Below are positions 8,737-16,639 of a DNA stretch of 58,607 nucleotides, one piece after another (the first letter of the stretch is position 1; every line of letters begins with the position of its first letter). The translations under genes were made by a program, and so were the position numbers. The notes under the pieces were generated by a model that was given only the letters and a program-made list of their open reading frames with translations, was not told the origin of the DNA and did not search any database. The stretch is from Gammaproteobacteria bacterium. Its GTDB lineage: Bacteria > Pseudomonadota > Gammaproteobacteria > HK1. The stretch lies in the NCBI GenBank assembly GCA_022822245.1, contig JAJECB010000136.1, positions 1 to 58,607 on the forward strand. The letters run 5' to 3'.

Positions 8737-9543
8737 TCAGTCGCCAAGGAAGGCGAGGACCCGGCGCGCGACCTCGTCCGGCGCGTCGAGCTCGGCCAGG
8801 TGGCCGGCTCCGGGAACCCGCTCGATGCGGGCCTCGCCACCGAGCGCGTCCGCGTAGCGGCGCGCATAGCCGAACGGCACCACCCGGTCCGCCTCGCCCC
8901 ACACGAGCATCACGGGCCCGCGGATCCTCGGAAGACGCTTCGCGAGCCCGGTGTCGCTGAGCGGCCAGAGGAGCCGCGCCGCCGCCTCGTGGGCACGGAG
9001 CAGGAGCACCTCCGCCTCGATGGGGTCCTCGCCTTCCGGAGCGGTTACTGCGGCCTGGAACCGCGCCGGGTCCACGCACGCCATCCCCGGCAGATCGCCC
9101 GGGCGTTGCGCCCAGACGTCGGCGATGGGCTCCGCCTCGTCGAACACCCCGAGCGGGCCGACGAGCACGAGGCGCCGCACCATCGCGCGCCCGCAGGCCG
9201 CGACGTCCGCGGCGAGGGCGGCGCCCACGGACGAAGCGACCAAGTCCGCCCCCGCAAGTCCGGCCGCTTCGAGCAGATCCTGAACGGCGAGGATCCAGTC
9301 GAGCTGGCTGTCGAGAAGGTCATGCCCCTCCGCCCCCGGAAACCCGGGAACGGACGGAACGATCACCCGGCGCCGCGCCGCGAGACGGTCGAGAAACGGC
9401 GTCCAGGCCGCGAGCCCGCCGATCCCGGCGAGGAAGCCGACCGGCTCGCCCTCCCCCTTTTCCCAGACGCGGCAGGGCCGGCCGTTGACCTCGACCCTGC
9501 GCGTGCTGACTCCCGCCGCCCCTCCGGCTCCTCCCCGGCTCAC
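8737..9543 (-). CDS. Alpha/beta hydrolase
   Basis: 268-residue alpha/beta-fold hydrolase. It starts at a GTG overlapping the stop of the upstream monooxygenase (GTGA), so the two are translationally coupled. Visible features are the nucleophile elbow region (VASSVGAALAADV), an acidic turn (VWGEADRVVPF) and the catalytic histidine context (PGAGHLAELDAP). The nucleophile would be the serine in ASSVGA; the canonical GxSxG has Ala in place of its first Gly. It plausibly hydrolyses the product of the coupled flavin monooxygenase. The substrate is unknown. Confidence 0.8.
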   Translation of the reverse strand: MSRGGAGGAAGVSTRRVEVNGRPCRVWEKGEGEPVGFLAGIGGLAAWTPFLDRLAARRRVIVPSVPGFPGAEGHDLLDSQLDWILAVQDLLEAAGLAGADLVASSVGAALAADVAACGRAMVRRLVLVGPLGVFDEAEPIADVWAQRPGDLPGMACVDPARFQAAVTAPEGEDPIEAEVLLLRAHEAAARLLWPLSDTGLAKRLPRIRGPVMLVWGEADRVVPFGYARRYADALGGEARIERVPGAGHLAELDAPDEVARRVLAFLGD

Positions 9544-10823
9544 TGCAGCCTCGCCACGGGCAGCGGCTGCGCGAGCGATTCCGGAAGCGCCTGGGGCACG
9601 GCCCGCTGCTGGGACGGCATCGGGTTCGGCCACCAGTGGTTCTCCCACTCGTCTTCGAAGAGCCCGGAGATCTGGGGCATCACCTCCTCGGCGAAGAGCT
9701 TCGTGTTGTAGGCGACGAGGTCCTTCGGCATGTTCCCGTACTGAAGGAGCATCATGAGCTGCCCGACGTTGAGGTCGAGGGCGAGCTCGCGCAGGCGCTC
9801 CGCCACCTCGTCCGGGGTGCCGACGATGACGTAGCCCTTCTCGAGGATCTCCTCGAAGGTGATGGAGACGTCGTAGCGCCCGATCGCCTTCGAAGCCGCC
9901 TTGACCACCTGCGACTCGACCCGCGCGCGCACCGTCGCCTCGGTGGTGTAGCCGGGCGGGGCCGCGAAGCGGGCGTCCACGTGCAGGCACCGCCCGTAGA
10001 AGTACTCCGCCGCTTCCCGGTAGAGCTCCTTCGCCTGCCGCCCGGTCTCCGCCACCCCGACGAACTGGAGGAACCCCGCCCGGAACGGGTTGCGGTCCTT
10101 GCCGAGGCGGTCCATCTCCTTCCAGAAGCCGTGCACGGTGCGCCGCCCCGCCTTGTAGCCGAAGTAGGAAAGGTACGAGTACACGTAGTCCATCTTCGCG
10201 CACCACTGCCAGGTCTCGACCGATCCGCCCCCCGGGATCCAGATGGGGGGATGCGGGTCCTGGATCGGCCGCGGCCAGATGTTGACGTAGCGCTGCTGGT
10301 TGAACCGCCCGTTGAACGCGAACGGCTCGGGGGTCGTCCAGGCCCGGATGACGAGGTCGTGCGCCTCGTGGTAGCGGGGCCGCAAGAGGCTCGGGTTCTG
10401 CCCGAAGGCGTAGCAGGTGTCCATCGGAGAGCCGACCGGGAAGCCCGCGATGAGGCGCCCGCCGGAGATGCAGTCGAGCATCGCGAACTCCTCCGCCACC
10501 CGGGTCGGGGGGTTGTAGAGGGCGAGGCTGTTGCCCATGACGCAGATGGCGGTGTCCTCGGTCCGCCGCGCGAGGGTCGAAGCGATGAGGTTCGGGGACG
10601 GCATGAGCCCGTAGCCGTTCGAGTGGTGCTCGTTCACGCACACCCCGTCCAGGCCGCACTGGGAGGCGAACTCGAGCTCGTCCATGAAATCGTTGTACAT
10701 GTGGTGGGCCCGCCGCGGGTCGAACAGGCTCGAGTCGATGTCCACCCACACCGAAGGGTTCTTCTCCCGGAAATCGTCCGGGAGCTCGGTATAGGGCATG
10801 AGGTGGAACCAGAGCAGCTTCAT
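9540..10823 (-). CDS. Luciferase-like (LLM) flavin-dependent monooxygenase
   Basis: 427-residue F420- or FMN-dependent oxidoreductase of the bacterial luciferase-like TIM-barrel family. It shows the N-terminal substrate/flavin segment (CVNEHHSNGYGLMPSPN), the GGRLIAGFPVGSP loop and IWIPGGGSVET. GGAAGAGGC precedes the ATG. The downstream hydrolase overlaps by 4 bases, suggesting a two-step oxidative then hydrolytic breakdown of an imported compound. Flavin type and substrate cannot be read directly. Homologues include limonene hydroxylase-like and alkanal monooxygenase-like proteins. Confidence 0.85.
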   Translation of the reverse strand: MKLLWFHLMPYTELPDDFREKNPSVWVDIDSSLFDPRRAHHMYNDFMDELEFASQCGLDGVCVNEHHSNGYGLMPSPNLIASTLARRTEDTAICVMGNSLALYNPPTRVAEEFAMLDCISGGRLIAGFPVGSPMDTCYAFGQNPSLLRPRYHEAHDLVIRAWTTPEPFAFNGRFNQQRYVNIWPRPIQDPHPPIWIPGGGSVETWQWCAKMDYVYSYLSYFGYKAGRRTVHGFWKEMDRLGKDRNPFRAGFLQFVGVAETGRQAKELYREAAEYFYGRCLHVDARFAAPPGYTTEATVRARVESQVVKAASKAIGRYDVSITFEEILEKGYVIVGTPDEVAERLRELALDLNVGQLMMLLQYGNMPKDLVAYNTKLFAEEVMPQISGLFEDEWENHWWPNPMPSQQRAVPQALPESLAQPLPVARLQ

Positions 10824-10928
10824 GTCGCCTCTTCCAGTGTCGGTTTGCGAGGCTTCATGTTCGCCGAGACCGACTGCCCCCGCAACCGGCGGGGCAGGGC
10901 CGCCGGGGCGGGGCCGCCGCCGCGCTCG

Positions 10929-11918
10929 TCAGGCACCGCGCCGGGCCACACCCGTCTCGCGGTAGACCACGTAGAGGCCGGAAGCGACGATGATCGCGCC
11001 GCCCGCGAGGGTGGCCGCTCCCGGCAGGTCTCCGAACACCACGAACCCGATCCCGATCGCCCACACCAGCCGCACGTAGTTGAGGGGCGCGACCGTCGAG
11101 GCGTCGGCGATCTCGAGCGACCGGACGATCGAGAAGTGCGCCGCAAAGCCGAGAACCCCGGCCGCGGCGAAGATTGCGCACTCCGCCAGGGTGGGCGCGG
11201 CCCAGACGAACGGGAGCGCGAGGCTGATGAGCACGCTCCCGACGTCGAAGGTGTGGAGGAGGGTCGTCAGGGTCGAGTCGGCCGCCCGAAGCAGCCGGGT
11301 CACGATGTTGAGGAGGGCGAAGAAGAAGGCTCCCACGAAGGGAAGCACCGACGCCCAGTGGAACACCGCCGATCCCGGCTGCACCACGATGAGCGCCCCC
11401 GCCATCCCCGCCGATACCGCGAGCCAGCGCCCGAGGTCGACCCGCTCGCCGAGAAGCGGTCCGGAGAGGGCGACGATGAACAGGGGGCCGGTGAAGTTGA
11501 TGGCGGTCGCCTCCGCGAGCGGCAGGTAGTTCAGCGACACGAAGAGGCAGGACAGCGACGCGACCAGACACGCCGCGCGCCCGGCCTGGAGCCACGGTCG
11601 CCGCGAACGAAGGGGTCGGGCCCGGGAGGCCCGCTTCGCGAACGCGTACGCCGCGGCGCACACGAAGCTCGCGACGAAGTAGCCCCACGCGACCTCGATG
11701 CCGTGCAGGCGAACCGCAAGAACTTTGGCCACTCCATCGACGATGCCGATGCACGACATCCCGAGGAGCATCCAGAGCGCCCCGCGAACGCCGGCCGGGA
11801 GCGACCGCTTCGATTGGTCGGTGCGGGTTCGCTTCGCGCGGGGAGGATTCGAGTCCGTGGCCGGCGGATCGCGCTCCGGGACACGCTCGGGGGAAGCCTC
11901 GGCGGGGTCCCGGTCCAT
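10929..11918 (-). CDS. EamA/DMT-family transporter
   Basis: 329-residue inner-membrane protein with two EamA repeats and about ten hydrophobic helices. The second repeat carries the typical ending APLNYVRLVWAIGIGFVVFG. A roughly 40-residue charged, proline-rich N-terminal extension precedes the first helix (GALWMLLGMSCIGIVDG), so a downstream start is possible. These proteins export or exchange metabolites such as amino acids or nucleotides. Substrate unknown. It is on the same strand as the monooxygenase genes, 105 bases upstream. Confidence 0.82.
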   Translation of the reverse strand: MDRDPAEASPERVPERDPPATDSNPPRAKRTRTDQSKRSLPAGVRGALWMLLGMSCIGIVDGVAKVLAVRLHGIEVAWGYFVASFVCAAAYAFAKRASRARPLRSRRPWLQAGRAACLVASLSCLFVSLNYLPLAEATAINFTGPLFIVALSGPLLGERVDLGRWLAVSAGMAGALIVVQPGSAVFHWASVLPFVGAFFFALLNIVTRLLRAADSTLTTLLHTFDVGSVLISLALPFVWAAPTLAECAIFAAAGVLGFAAHFSIVRSLEIADASTVAPLNYVRLVWAIGIGFVVFGDLPGAATLAGGAIIVASGLYVVYRETGVARRGA

Positions 11919-12027
11919 CCCGCCATTATCGCCGACCCGTGCCTCGCCCCGCCCTTCTCCCCACCCTCGACGTTCGGCGGATCACGCCGCTGATAGAGTG
12001 TTCCGAGGACGCATCGCAGATCCCCGA

Positions 12028-12918
12028 ATGCCGGAGCTGCCGGACCTCTCCGTCTACCTGGAGCACCTTGACCGCCGCATCACCGGCGAGAGGGTGGAAG
12101 ACATCCGCCTCGCGAGCCCCTTCGTGCTGCGGACCGTGTCGCCCCCGGTCGAGAAGCTCCGGGGCCGCCGCGTGACGGGTTTCCGGCGCCTCGCGAAGCA
12201 GATCGTCTTCGCGCTCGAGGGCGACTGCTTCATCGTCATCCATCTGATGATTGCCGGACGACTGCGCTGGTACGACAGGGGCAAGGCGATTCCGAAGCGC
12301 AACGGCCTCGCGGCGTTCGACTTCTCCTCCGGGACGTTGATCTTCACCGAGGCGAGCACAAAGAAGCGAGCCTCCCTGCGGCTGGTCGAGGGAGAAGACG
12401 CGCTCGCCGGGCTCGACCCCGGCGGCCTGGAGATCCTCGACGTCGACGTCGCCGGCTTTGCCGAGCGGCTGCGCGCGTCGAGCCACACCCTGAAACGCAC
12501 CCTCACCGACCAGCGCATCTTCGCCGGCATCGGCAACGCCTACTCCGACGAGATTCTCCTGCACGCCGGGCTCTCTCCCTTCAAGCGCGCCCGCGACGTG
12601 AAGGACGAGGAAGCCGAGCGTCTCTTCCGCGCGTGCCGGAAGACGCTGACCGACTGGATCGAGATCCTGCGTGGCAAGGCCGGGGACCGATTCCCGGACA
12701 AGGTCACCGCCTTTCACGACGAGATGGCCGCGCACGGCAAGTACCGGCAGCCATGCCCCGTCTGCGGCGCTCCCATCCAGCGCATCGTCCGCGCGGAGAA
12801 CGAGAGCAACTACTGCGCCCGCTGCCAGACGGGCGGCCGCGTGCTTGCCGACCGATCGCTTTCGAGGCTCCTCAGGGACGCCTGGCCGAAACGCATCGAA
12901 GAGCTGGAGGGGGTCTGA
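12028..12918 (+). CDS. Fpg/Nei-family DNA glycosylase
   Basis: 296-residue base-excision repair glycosylase/AP lyase for oxidised bases. The start is fixed by PELPDL: after Met removal the N-terminal Pro is the nucleophile and the next Glu is catalytic. A lysine in LAKQIVF near residue 57, a helix-two-turn-helix (TDQRIFAGIGNAYSDEILL) and a C-terminal zinc finger (CPVCGAPIQR...CARC) are present. The finger arginine region (TGGRVLADRSLSR) departs from the TQR ending of classical MutM, so this is a divergent Fpg/Nei branch and I do not assign mutM. It stands alone between convergent and divergent neighbours. Confidence 0.88.
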   Translation: MPELPDLSVYLEHLDRRITGERVEDIRLASPFVLRTVSPPVEKLRGRRVTGFRRLAKQIVFALEGDCFIVIHLMIAGRLRWYDRGKAIPKRNGLAAFDFSSGTLIFTEASTKKRASLRLVEGEDALAGLDPGGLEILDVDVAGFAERLRASSHTLKRTLTDQRIFAGIGNAYSDEILLHAGLSPFKRARDVKDEEAERLFRACRKTLTDWIEILRGKAGDRFPDKVTAFHDEMAAHGKYRQPCPVCGAPIQRIVRAENESNYCARCQTGGRVLADRSLSRLLRDAWPKRIEELEGV

Positions 12919-12963
12919 AGGCTCGACTCGGGAACGCACCCGGGGGACGGACGCTCAGGCCGC

Positions 12964-14172
12964 TCACGCCTGGGCGAGCCGGACCTGGCGGAGCGGGCCG
13001 CGGAGGAGCAGGGCGAGCGGGGCGGGGAGGGCGACGACTACGGCCATCGCGACGAGCGCGGTCTCGAGCCCGAACCCGTCGCTCACGAGCCCGAACGAGA
13101 TCGGCCCGACGATGGAGGCCACGCTCGAGAGGGTATAGATGAGGGCGAACCCCCGCGACTGCCGCCGTTCGTCCACGAGGTCGCCGACCGTGCCGTAGGT
13201 AATGCTGGACGAGCCCTGGAGCACGACACCGGCGAGCGGCAGCAAGCAGAACGCGACCATGGCCGGCGCGGCGAGCACGGCGAGGATCGCGGCCGCGCTC
13301 ACGATCTCCACGGCGATGAGGGCGCGCACCGGTCCGAGGCGCGCGGCGAGCAGGCCACATCCGAACTTCCCGGCGATCCCGCCGGCCAGGGTCAGGACGA
13401 CCGCGAATCCGGCGAGCCCGACCGGCACCTGCTTGTGCACCATCAGGAAGGCGATGAAGACGAGGAAGGCGTCCTGCACCGCGATGTCGAGCAGCACGAT
13501 CACCGCGAGCGTCGCGAAGCCGCGCCGGTGGCGGATGCCCCAGTCGGTGCCGCGAATCGAGGACCGGGAACGCGAGACCGGGTCTGGGGCTCCCACTTGC
13601 AACGCGCGGAGCAACAGGAAGAGGGCGACGCCCGCGACGATGGCGAGCGAGCCGTAACCGGCCGCGACGTGCGGCCAGGCCGCCCCGGCGCCGAGCAGGC
13701 TGGTGAGGAACCCGGAGAAGAGGAGTTTGCCCGTGTCTCCGCTCGAGTTGTAGGCGCCGAGCGCGGTTCGCCGGGCCGGGCCCGCGAAGGCCGCACTCAC
13801 GAGCGATGAGGAGAGCGCGTGCTGAAACGCGGCTCCGCCGCCCGCGATGCAAAGGCCGAGGAGCAGGCCGTGGAACCCGCCCGCCATCGACACCGTGACG
13901 TAGCCGGTGCCCGCACAGAGGAGCCCGAACGCGAGCAGGCGGCGCTGGCCAAACCGCTCCGAGAGCATCCCGGAGGGAAGCTCGAGGAGCCCCATCGCGC
14001 CGCTGTGGGCGGCGCGAACCAGTCCGACCTGTGCAAAGCTGAGGCCGAAGGCCTGGGCGAGGATCGGGAGCAGGATGTAGATCGAGGCGGTGAGCCCGTC
14101 CTGGACGCCGTGCGTCGCGCAGCACGCCGCAAGCGTCACCTTCCGCCGCATCCCCGGGTTTGTCTCGCTCAC
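12964..14172 (-). CDS. MFS transporter
   Basis: 402-residue inner-membrane transporter of the major facilitator superfamily with about twelve hydrophobic helices. The loop LSERFGQRRLLAFGLLCAG between helices 2 and 3 carries the MFS signature pattern. It starts at a GTG (MSETNPGM) since no ATG gives a better N-terminus. Substrate unknown. It diverges from the protease/MNT/HEPN operon, with an 8-bp palindrome in the 98-base shared upstream region. Confidence 0.83.
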   Translation of the reverse strand: MSETNPGMRRKVTLAACCATHGVQDGLTASIYILLPILAQAFGLSFAQVGLVRAAHSGAMGLLELPSGMLSERFGQRRLLAFGLLCAGTGYVTVSMAGGFHGLLLGLCIAGGGAAFQHALSSSLVSAAFAGPARRTALGAYNSSGDTGKLLFSGFLTSLLGAGAAWPHVAAGYGSLAIVAGVALFLLLRALQVGAPDPVSRSRSSIRGTDWGIRHRRGFATLAVIVLLDIAVQDAFLVFIAFLMVHKQVPVGLAGFAVVLTLAGGIAGKFGCGLLAARLGPVRALIAVEIVSAAAILAVLAAPAMVAFCLLPLAGVVLQGSSSITYGTVGDLVDERRQSRGFALIYTLSSVASIVGPISFGLVSDGFGLETALVAMAVVVALPAPLALLLRGPLRQVRLAQA

Positions 14173-14196
14173 ATCTCGTCTGCCGTTCCGAACACG

Positions 14197-14216
14197 GAAG
14201 GATAGAATTATCCTTC
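14197..14216. promoter_or_regulatory. Perfect palindrome in the divergent MFS/protease upstream region
   Basis: GAAGGATA-GAAT-TATCCTTC, arms of 8 bp, lies between the MFS start (14172) and the protease start (14271). The core contains TAGAAT on the plus strand, one mismatch from a -10 box, so a repressor bound here could silence the toxin operon promoter. This is inference from position and symmetry. Confidence 0.5.
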
Positions 14217-14270
14217 AAGGCTCGAACTTCGCTGGCCGCCTCGAGACGGGCCGGATCCAGGAGGGACCTG

Positions 14271-14708
14271 ATGGGCGCTACCTGCGTTGACGTGACCGTC
14301 TGCAATCCTGCCGACCCCAAGCGTAGCTGGACCGGCCCGTTTCTGGTCGACACCGGGACGTTCGACTCCCGCGTCCCGAAGGCTCATCTCGAAGCGATCG
14401 GGCTCGAGCCGAAGGGCATCCGGGAGTATTCCCTGGCGAACGGCGAGCGGGTGACCCTGGAGGCGACCGTCGCGGAGATCGAGTTCGAAGGCGAAATCGT
14501 TGGTGGCACGGTCGTGTATGGTGACGAAGACTCCGAGGCGTTGCTCGGCGTAACGGCACTCAAGTCCGGCGGCTTCGAGGTGGACCCTCGCAATCAGGTA
14601 TTGAAACGGCTTCCGGCCGTCCTGCTGAAGGGAGTGCGCAAAGCTGTCACCTTGACGTCACGCCGCGCAGGACGAAGGGATCGGCCCGAGAATGCACCCG
14701 CTCATTGA
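14271..14708 (+). CDS. Clan AA retropepsin-like aspartic protease
   Basis: 145-residue protein with the catalytic triplet of retroviral-type proteases (FLVDTGTFDSRVP, residues about 24-36) and the C-terminal hydrophobic-Gly motif of the second half (EALLGVTAL near residues 88-96), matching the small bacterial clan AA family. Such domains act as homodimers. The start at 14271 follows GGAGGGA. The gene overlaps the next one (nucleotidyltransferase) by 17 bases in another frame, so it is the first cistron of a three-gene operon with an MNT/HEPN toxin-antitoxin pair. Substrate unknown; cleavage of an antitoxin is an attractive but untested idea. Confidence 0.75.
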   Translation: MGATCVDVTVCNPADPKRSWTGPFLVDTGTFDSRVPKAHLEAIGLEPKGIREYSLANGERVTLEATVAEIEFEGEIVGGTVVYGDEDSEALLGVTALKSGGFEVDPRNQVLKRLPAVLLKGVRKAVTLTSRRAGRRDRPENAPAH

Positions 14709-14976
14709 AGCCCATCGGAACGAAATCCGCGCGCTGGCCGAGCACCGCGGCATCCGCAACGTCCGCGTGTTCGGCTCCATGGCCCGGGGCGATGCGGACG
14801 AGACGAGCGATGTCGACCTGTTGGTGACGCTGCCGTCCGGCAGGACGGGGCTGGCGCTCGGCGGACTCCTGATGGATGTTCAGAAACTGTTGCAGCGCCG
14901 GGTGGAGGTGGTGACCGAACGCGGGCTGCATCCGGCTCTCCGCGAGCGCATTCTGCGGGAAGCGGAGCCGTTGTGA
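14692..14976 (+). CDS. MNT-type minimal nucleotidyltransferase (antitoxin)
   Basis: 94-residue minimal nucleotidyltransferase of DNA polymerase beta fold. The active site is GSMARGDADETSDVDLLV (residues 28-45): GS then two aspartates, Asp40 and Asp42. In MntA/HepT systems this enzyme modifies (AMPylates) the partner HEPN RNase and so neutralises it. The next gene overlaps by 4 bases (GTGA), as usual for the pair. Confidence 0.88.
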   Translation: MHPLIEAHRNEIRALAEHRGIRNVRVFGSMARGDADETSDVDLLVTLPSGRTGLALGGLLMDVQKLLQRRVEVVTERGLHPALRERILREAEPL

Positions 14977-15401
14977 AGGCCAACCGCGAGTCGGACCTCA
15001 TATTGCTGAATCATATCCGGGAGTGCATCGAGCGCGTTCGGGAATACACGGGCGAACGGCGGGAAACGTTCGAACGTTCACGCATGGTGCAGGATGCGGT
15101 GGTGCGAAACCTGCAGACTCTCGGGGAGTCGACACAGCGACTCAGCACGCCGCTCAAGGCGACCGAACCGGACATTCCCTGGGAGGAGATCGCGGGATTC
15201 CGCAACGTGTTGACCCACGCCTACCTCCAAATCGACCCGGAGATTGTCTGGAGTGTCGTTGAACACGATTTGCCCGAATTGACGACTGCGATCGAGCGCA
15301 TGACCCGCCGTACATCGAACGAAGAGCCGCAGATGGCGAGTAGGATCGACGACCGGATCGGACGGCAAGTTCCACCGGAGCAAGCCGGCCCGGTCGGTTG
15401 A
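14973..15401 (+). CDS. HepT-like HEPN-domain RNase toxin
   Basis: 142-residue all-helical HEPN protein (DUF86/HepT). The RNase motif RNVLTHAY is at Arg77 to Tyr84 (Rx4HxY), the catalytic signature of HepT toxins; the tyrosine is the residue modified by the MNT partner in studied systems. Start is a GTG overlapping the MNT stop. The last 30 residues are hydrophilic and longer than in the usual 110-residue family member. Confidence 0.88.
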   Translation: MKANRESDLILLNHIRECIERVREYTGERRETFERSRMVQDAVVRNLQTLGESTQRLSTPLKATEPDIPWEEIAGFRNVLTHAYLQIDPEIVWSVVEHDLPELTTAIERMTRRTSNEEPQMASRIDDRIGRQVPPEQAGPVG

Positions 15402-15420
15402 GCGGAAACGGAGGGGGGCG

Positions 15421-15867
15421 ATGCGGATCGAAGGGCGATGCCACTGCGGCAACCTCGGCTTCGAGCTCGAGACGGAGCGGACTTGGGAAACGATCGGGCC
15501 GCGCGAGTGTGACTGCTCCTTCTGCCGCGCCCACGCGACCCGGTGCGTTTCGGACCCGGCGGGTCGAGCCGCCGTCTTTGTCGCCGACCCCGACCGCCTC
15601 GTCCGCTACCAGTTCGGGCTTCGCACCGCGGAATTCCTGGTGTGCGGCGACTGCGGGGTCTACATCGGCGCGTACGCCGAGGAGGCCGACATCGGCGGGC
15701 TCTCGACTCTCAACCTGCGCGCCACGCCGCACCGTGACCGTCCGGGAACGTCGGTCTCCTATGGCCCGGAGGCGGCCGCAAACCGCCGGGCGCGCCGCCG
15801 GGACCGCTGGACGCCGACCGAGCTCCGGCTCGGCGTCCCCCCACCGTCGGCCGACCCGCCCCGGTAG
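15421..15867 (+). CDS. GFA/CENP-V-like zinc-binding protein
   Basis: 148-residue protein with the cysteine pattern of the glutathione-dependent formaldehyde-activating enzyme (GFA) family: Cys7 and Cys9 (CHCG), Cys30, Cys32 and Cys35 (CDCSFC), Cys75 and Cys78 (CGDCG). These bind structural and reactive zinc. Most family members are not proven formaldehyde enzymes. The last 30 residues are Arg/Pro-rich and probably disordered. It lies 19 bases after the HEPN gene but need not belong to that module. Confidence 0.82.
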   Translation: MRIEGRCHCGNLGFELETERTWETIGPRECDCSFCRAHATRCVSDPAGRAAVFVADPDRLVRYQFGLRTAEFLVCGDCGVYIGAYAEEADIGGLSTLNLRATPHRDRPGTSVSYGPEAAANRRARRRDRWTPTELRLGVPPPSADPPR

Positions 15868-15883
15868 AAGGCGGCGGTCGGCG

Positions 15884-16315
15884 CTACTCGATTCGCGTCC
15901 AGACCACCGTCTTTCCGAGAAGGGGGAGCCCGACGTAGCCCCGCACCTTGAGCGACCCGTCCCGCTGGAGCTTCATCACGCACTTGTAGGTCTTGCCGTC
16001 GCGCGGGTCGTAGATGGTGCCGTCCTCCCACTTCTTCTTGCCCGCGCGGACGAAGCCGGCAATGAGGTCCATGCCGAGGATGGGACGCGACTGGAGGGCC
16101 GGCTCCGGGTTGTTCTTGTCGAGCTTTTCCTTGCCTTCCTCGTCGAGGGGCTCGTCGAGCGCCGCGATCCGACCGCAGAGGCGATCCCCGCAGGCATAGA
16201 TCTCCACGTGGCTCTCGCCGGTCTCCCACAAGCCGAGGATGTCCGCCGCGAGGACGAAGGAGGGGGCGAACAGCAGCGCGGCCGCCGCGACGATGCTCGT
16301 GACTTTCCGAAACAC
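15884..16315 (-). CDS. DUF2147 family exported protein
   Basis: 143-residue protein with a signal peptide (residues 1-24, cleavage near VLAAD) and the DUF2147 features: ILGLWETGE..VEIYACGDRLCGRI, then PILGMDLIAGF, DGTIYDPRDGKTY and a C-terminal LKVRGYVGLPLLGKT. Expected in the periplasm with a small lipocalin-like barrel. Function of the family is unknown. It converges on the GFA gene with a 16-base gap. Confidence 0.85.
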   Translation of the reverse strand: MFRKVTSIVAAAALLFAPSFVLAADILGLWETGESHVEIYACGDRLCGRIAALDEPLDEEGKEKLDKNNPEPALQSRPILGMDLIAGFVRAGKKKWEDGTIYDPRDGKTYKCVMKLQRDGSLKVRGYVGLPLLGKTVVWTRIE

Positions 16316-16639
16316 TGGGACTCACCTCGTGGTCAAGGAAAGTCCCGATCATAGACTCGTCCTCAATCCGGACGGCACGCGCCGCGCGGGCGGCGACCGC
16401 TGGCATCCCGGGACCGCCCGCCTCCCGGGAGCGCGAGCGCCTCACCCACGGGCACCCGGGGGGCTTTCGGCCCCTCGCGGGCCGGCCGCGAATCGGCGAA
16501 GCGCGCGGAGCGAGGCCGGGGATCAGGCGGCCAGGACGAGCGACCGCGCCGCCACGCGATGCCGCGCCAACTTCGCCCCATGACCCGCTCGGGAACACGC
16601 GCCGACCGGGCGCGGGCGGCGACGCCGCGCTACGCCGTG
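16316..16639. other. 324-base gap without a recognisable gene
   Basis: GC-rich spacer upstream of the DUF2147 gene and downstream of glnT. It contains TATGAT on the minus strand (16348-16353), a weak -10 for DUF2147, and two copies of the palindrome TCCCGGGA (16406-16413 and 16423-16430) spaced 17 bases apart. No coding signal seen. Confidence 0.45.

Noticed and set aside
9544..10749. Upstream extension of the alpha/beta hydrolase frame to 670 residues
   Set aside because: The extra part is a shadow of the luciferase-like monooxygenase gene; the GTGA overlap gives a natural start at 9543.
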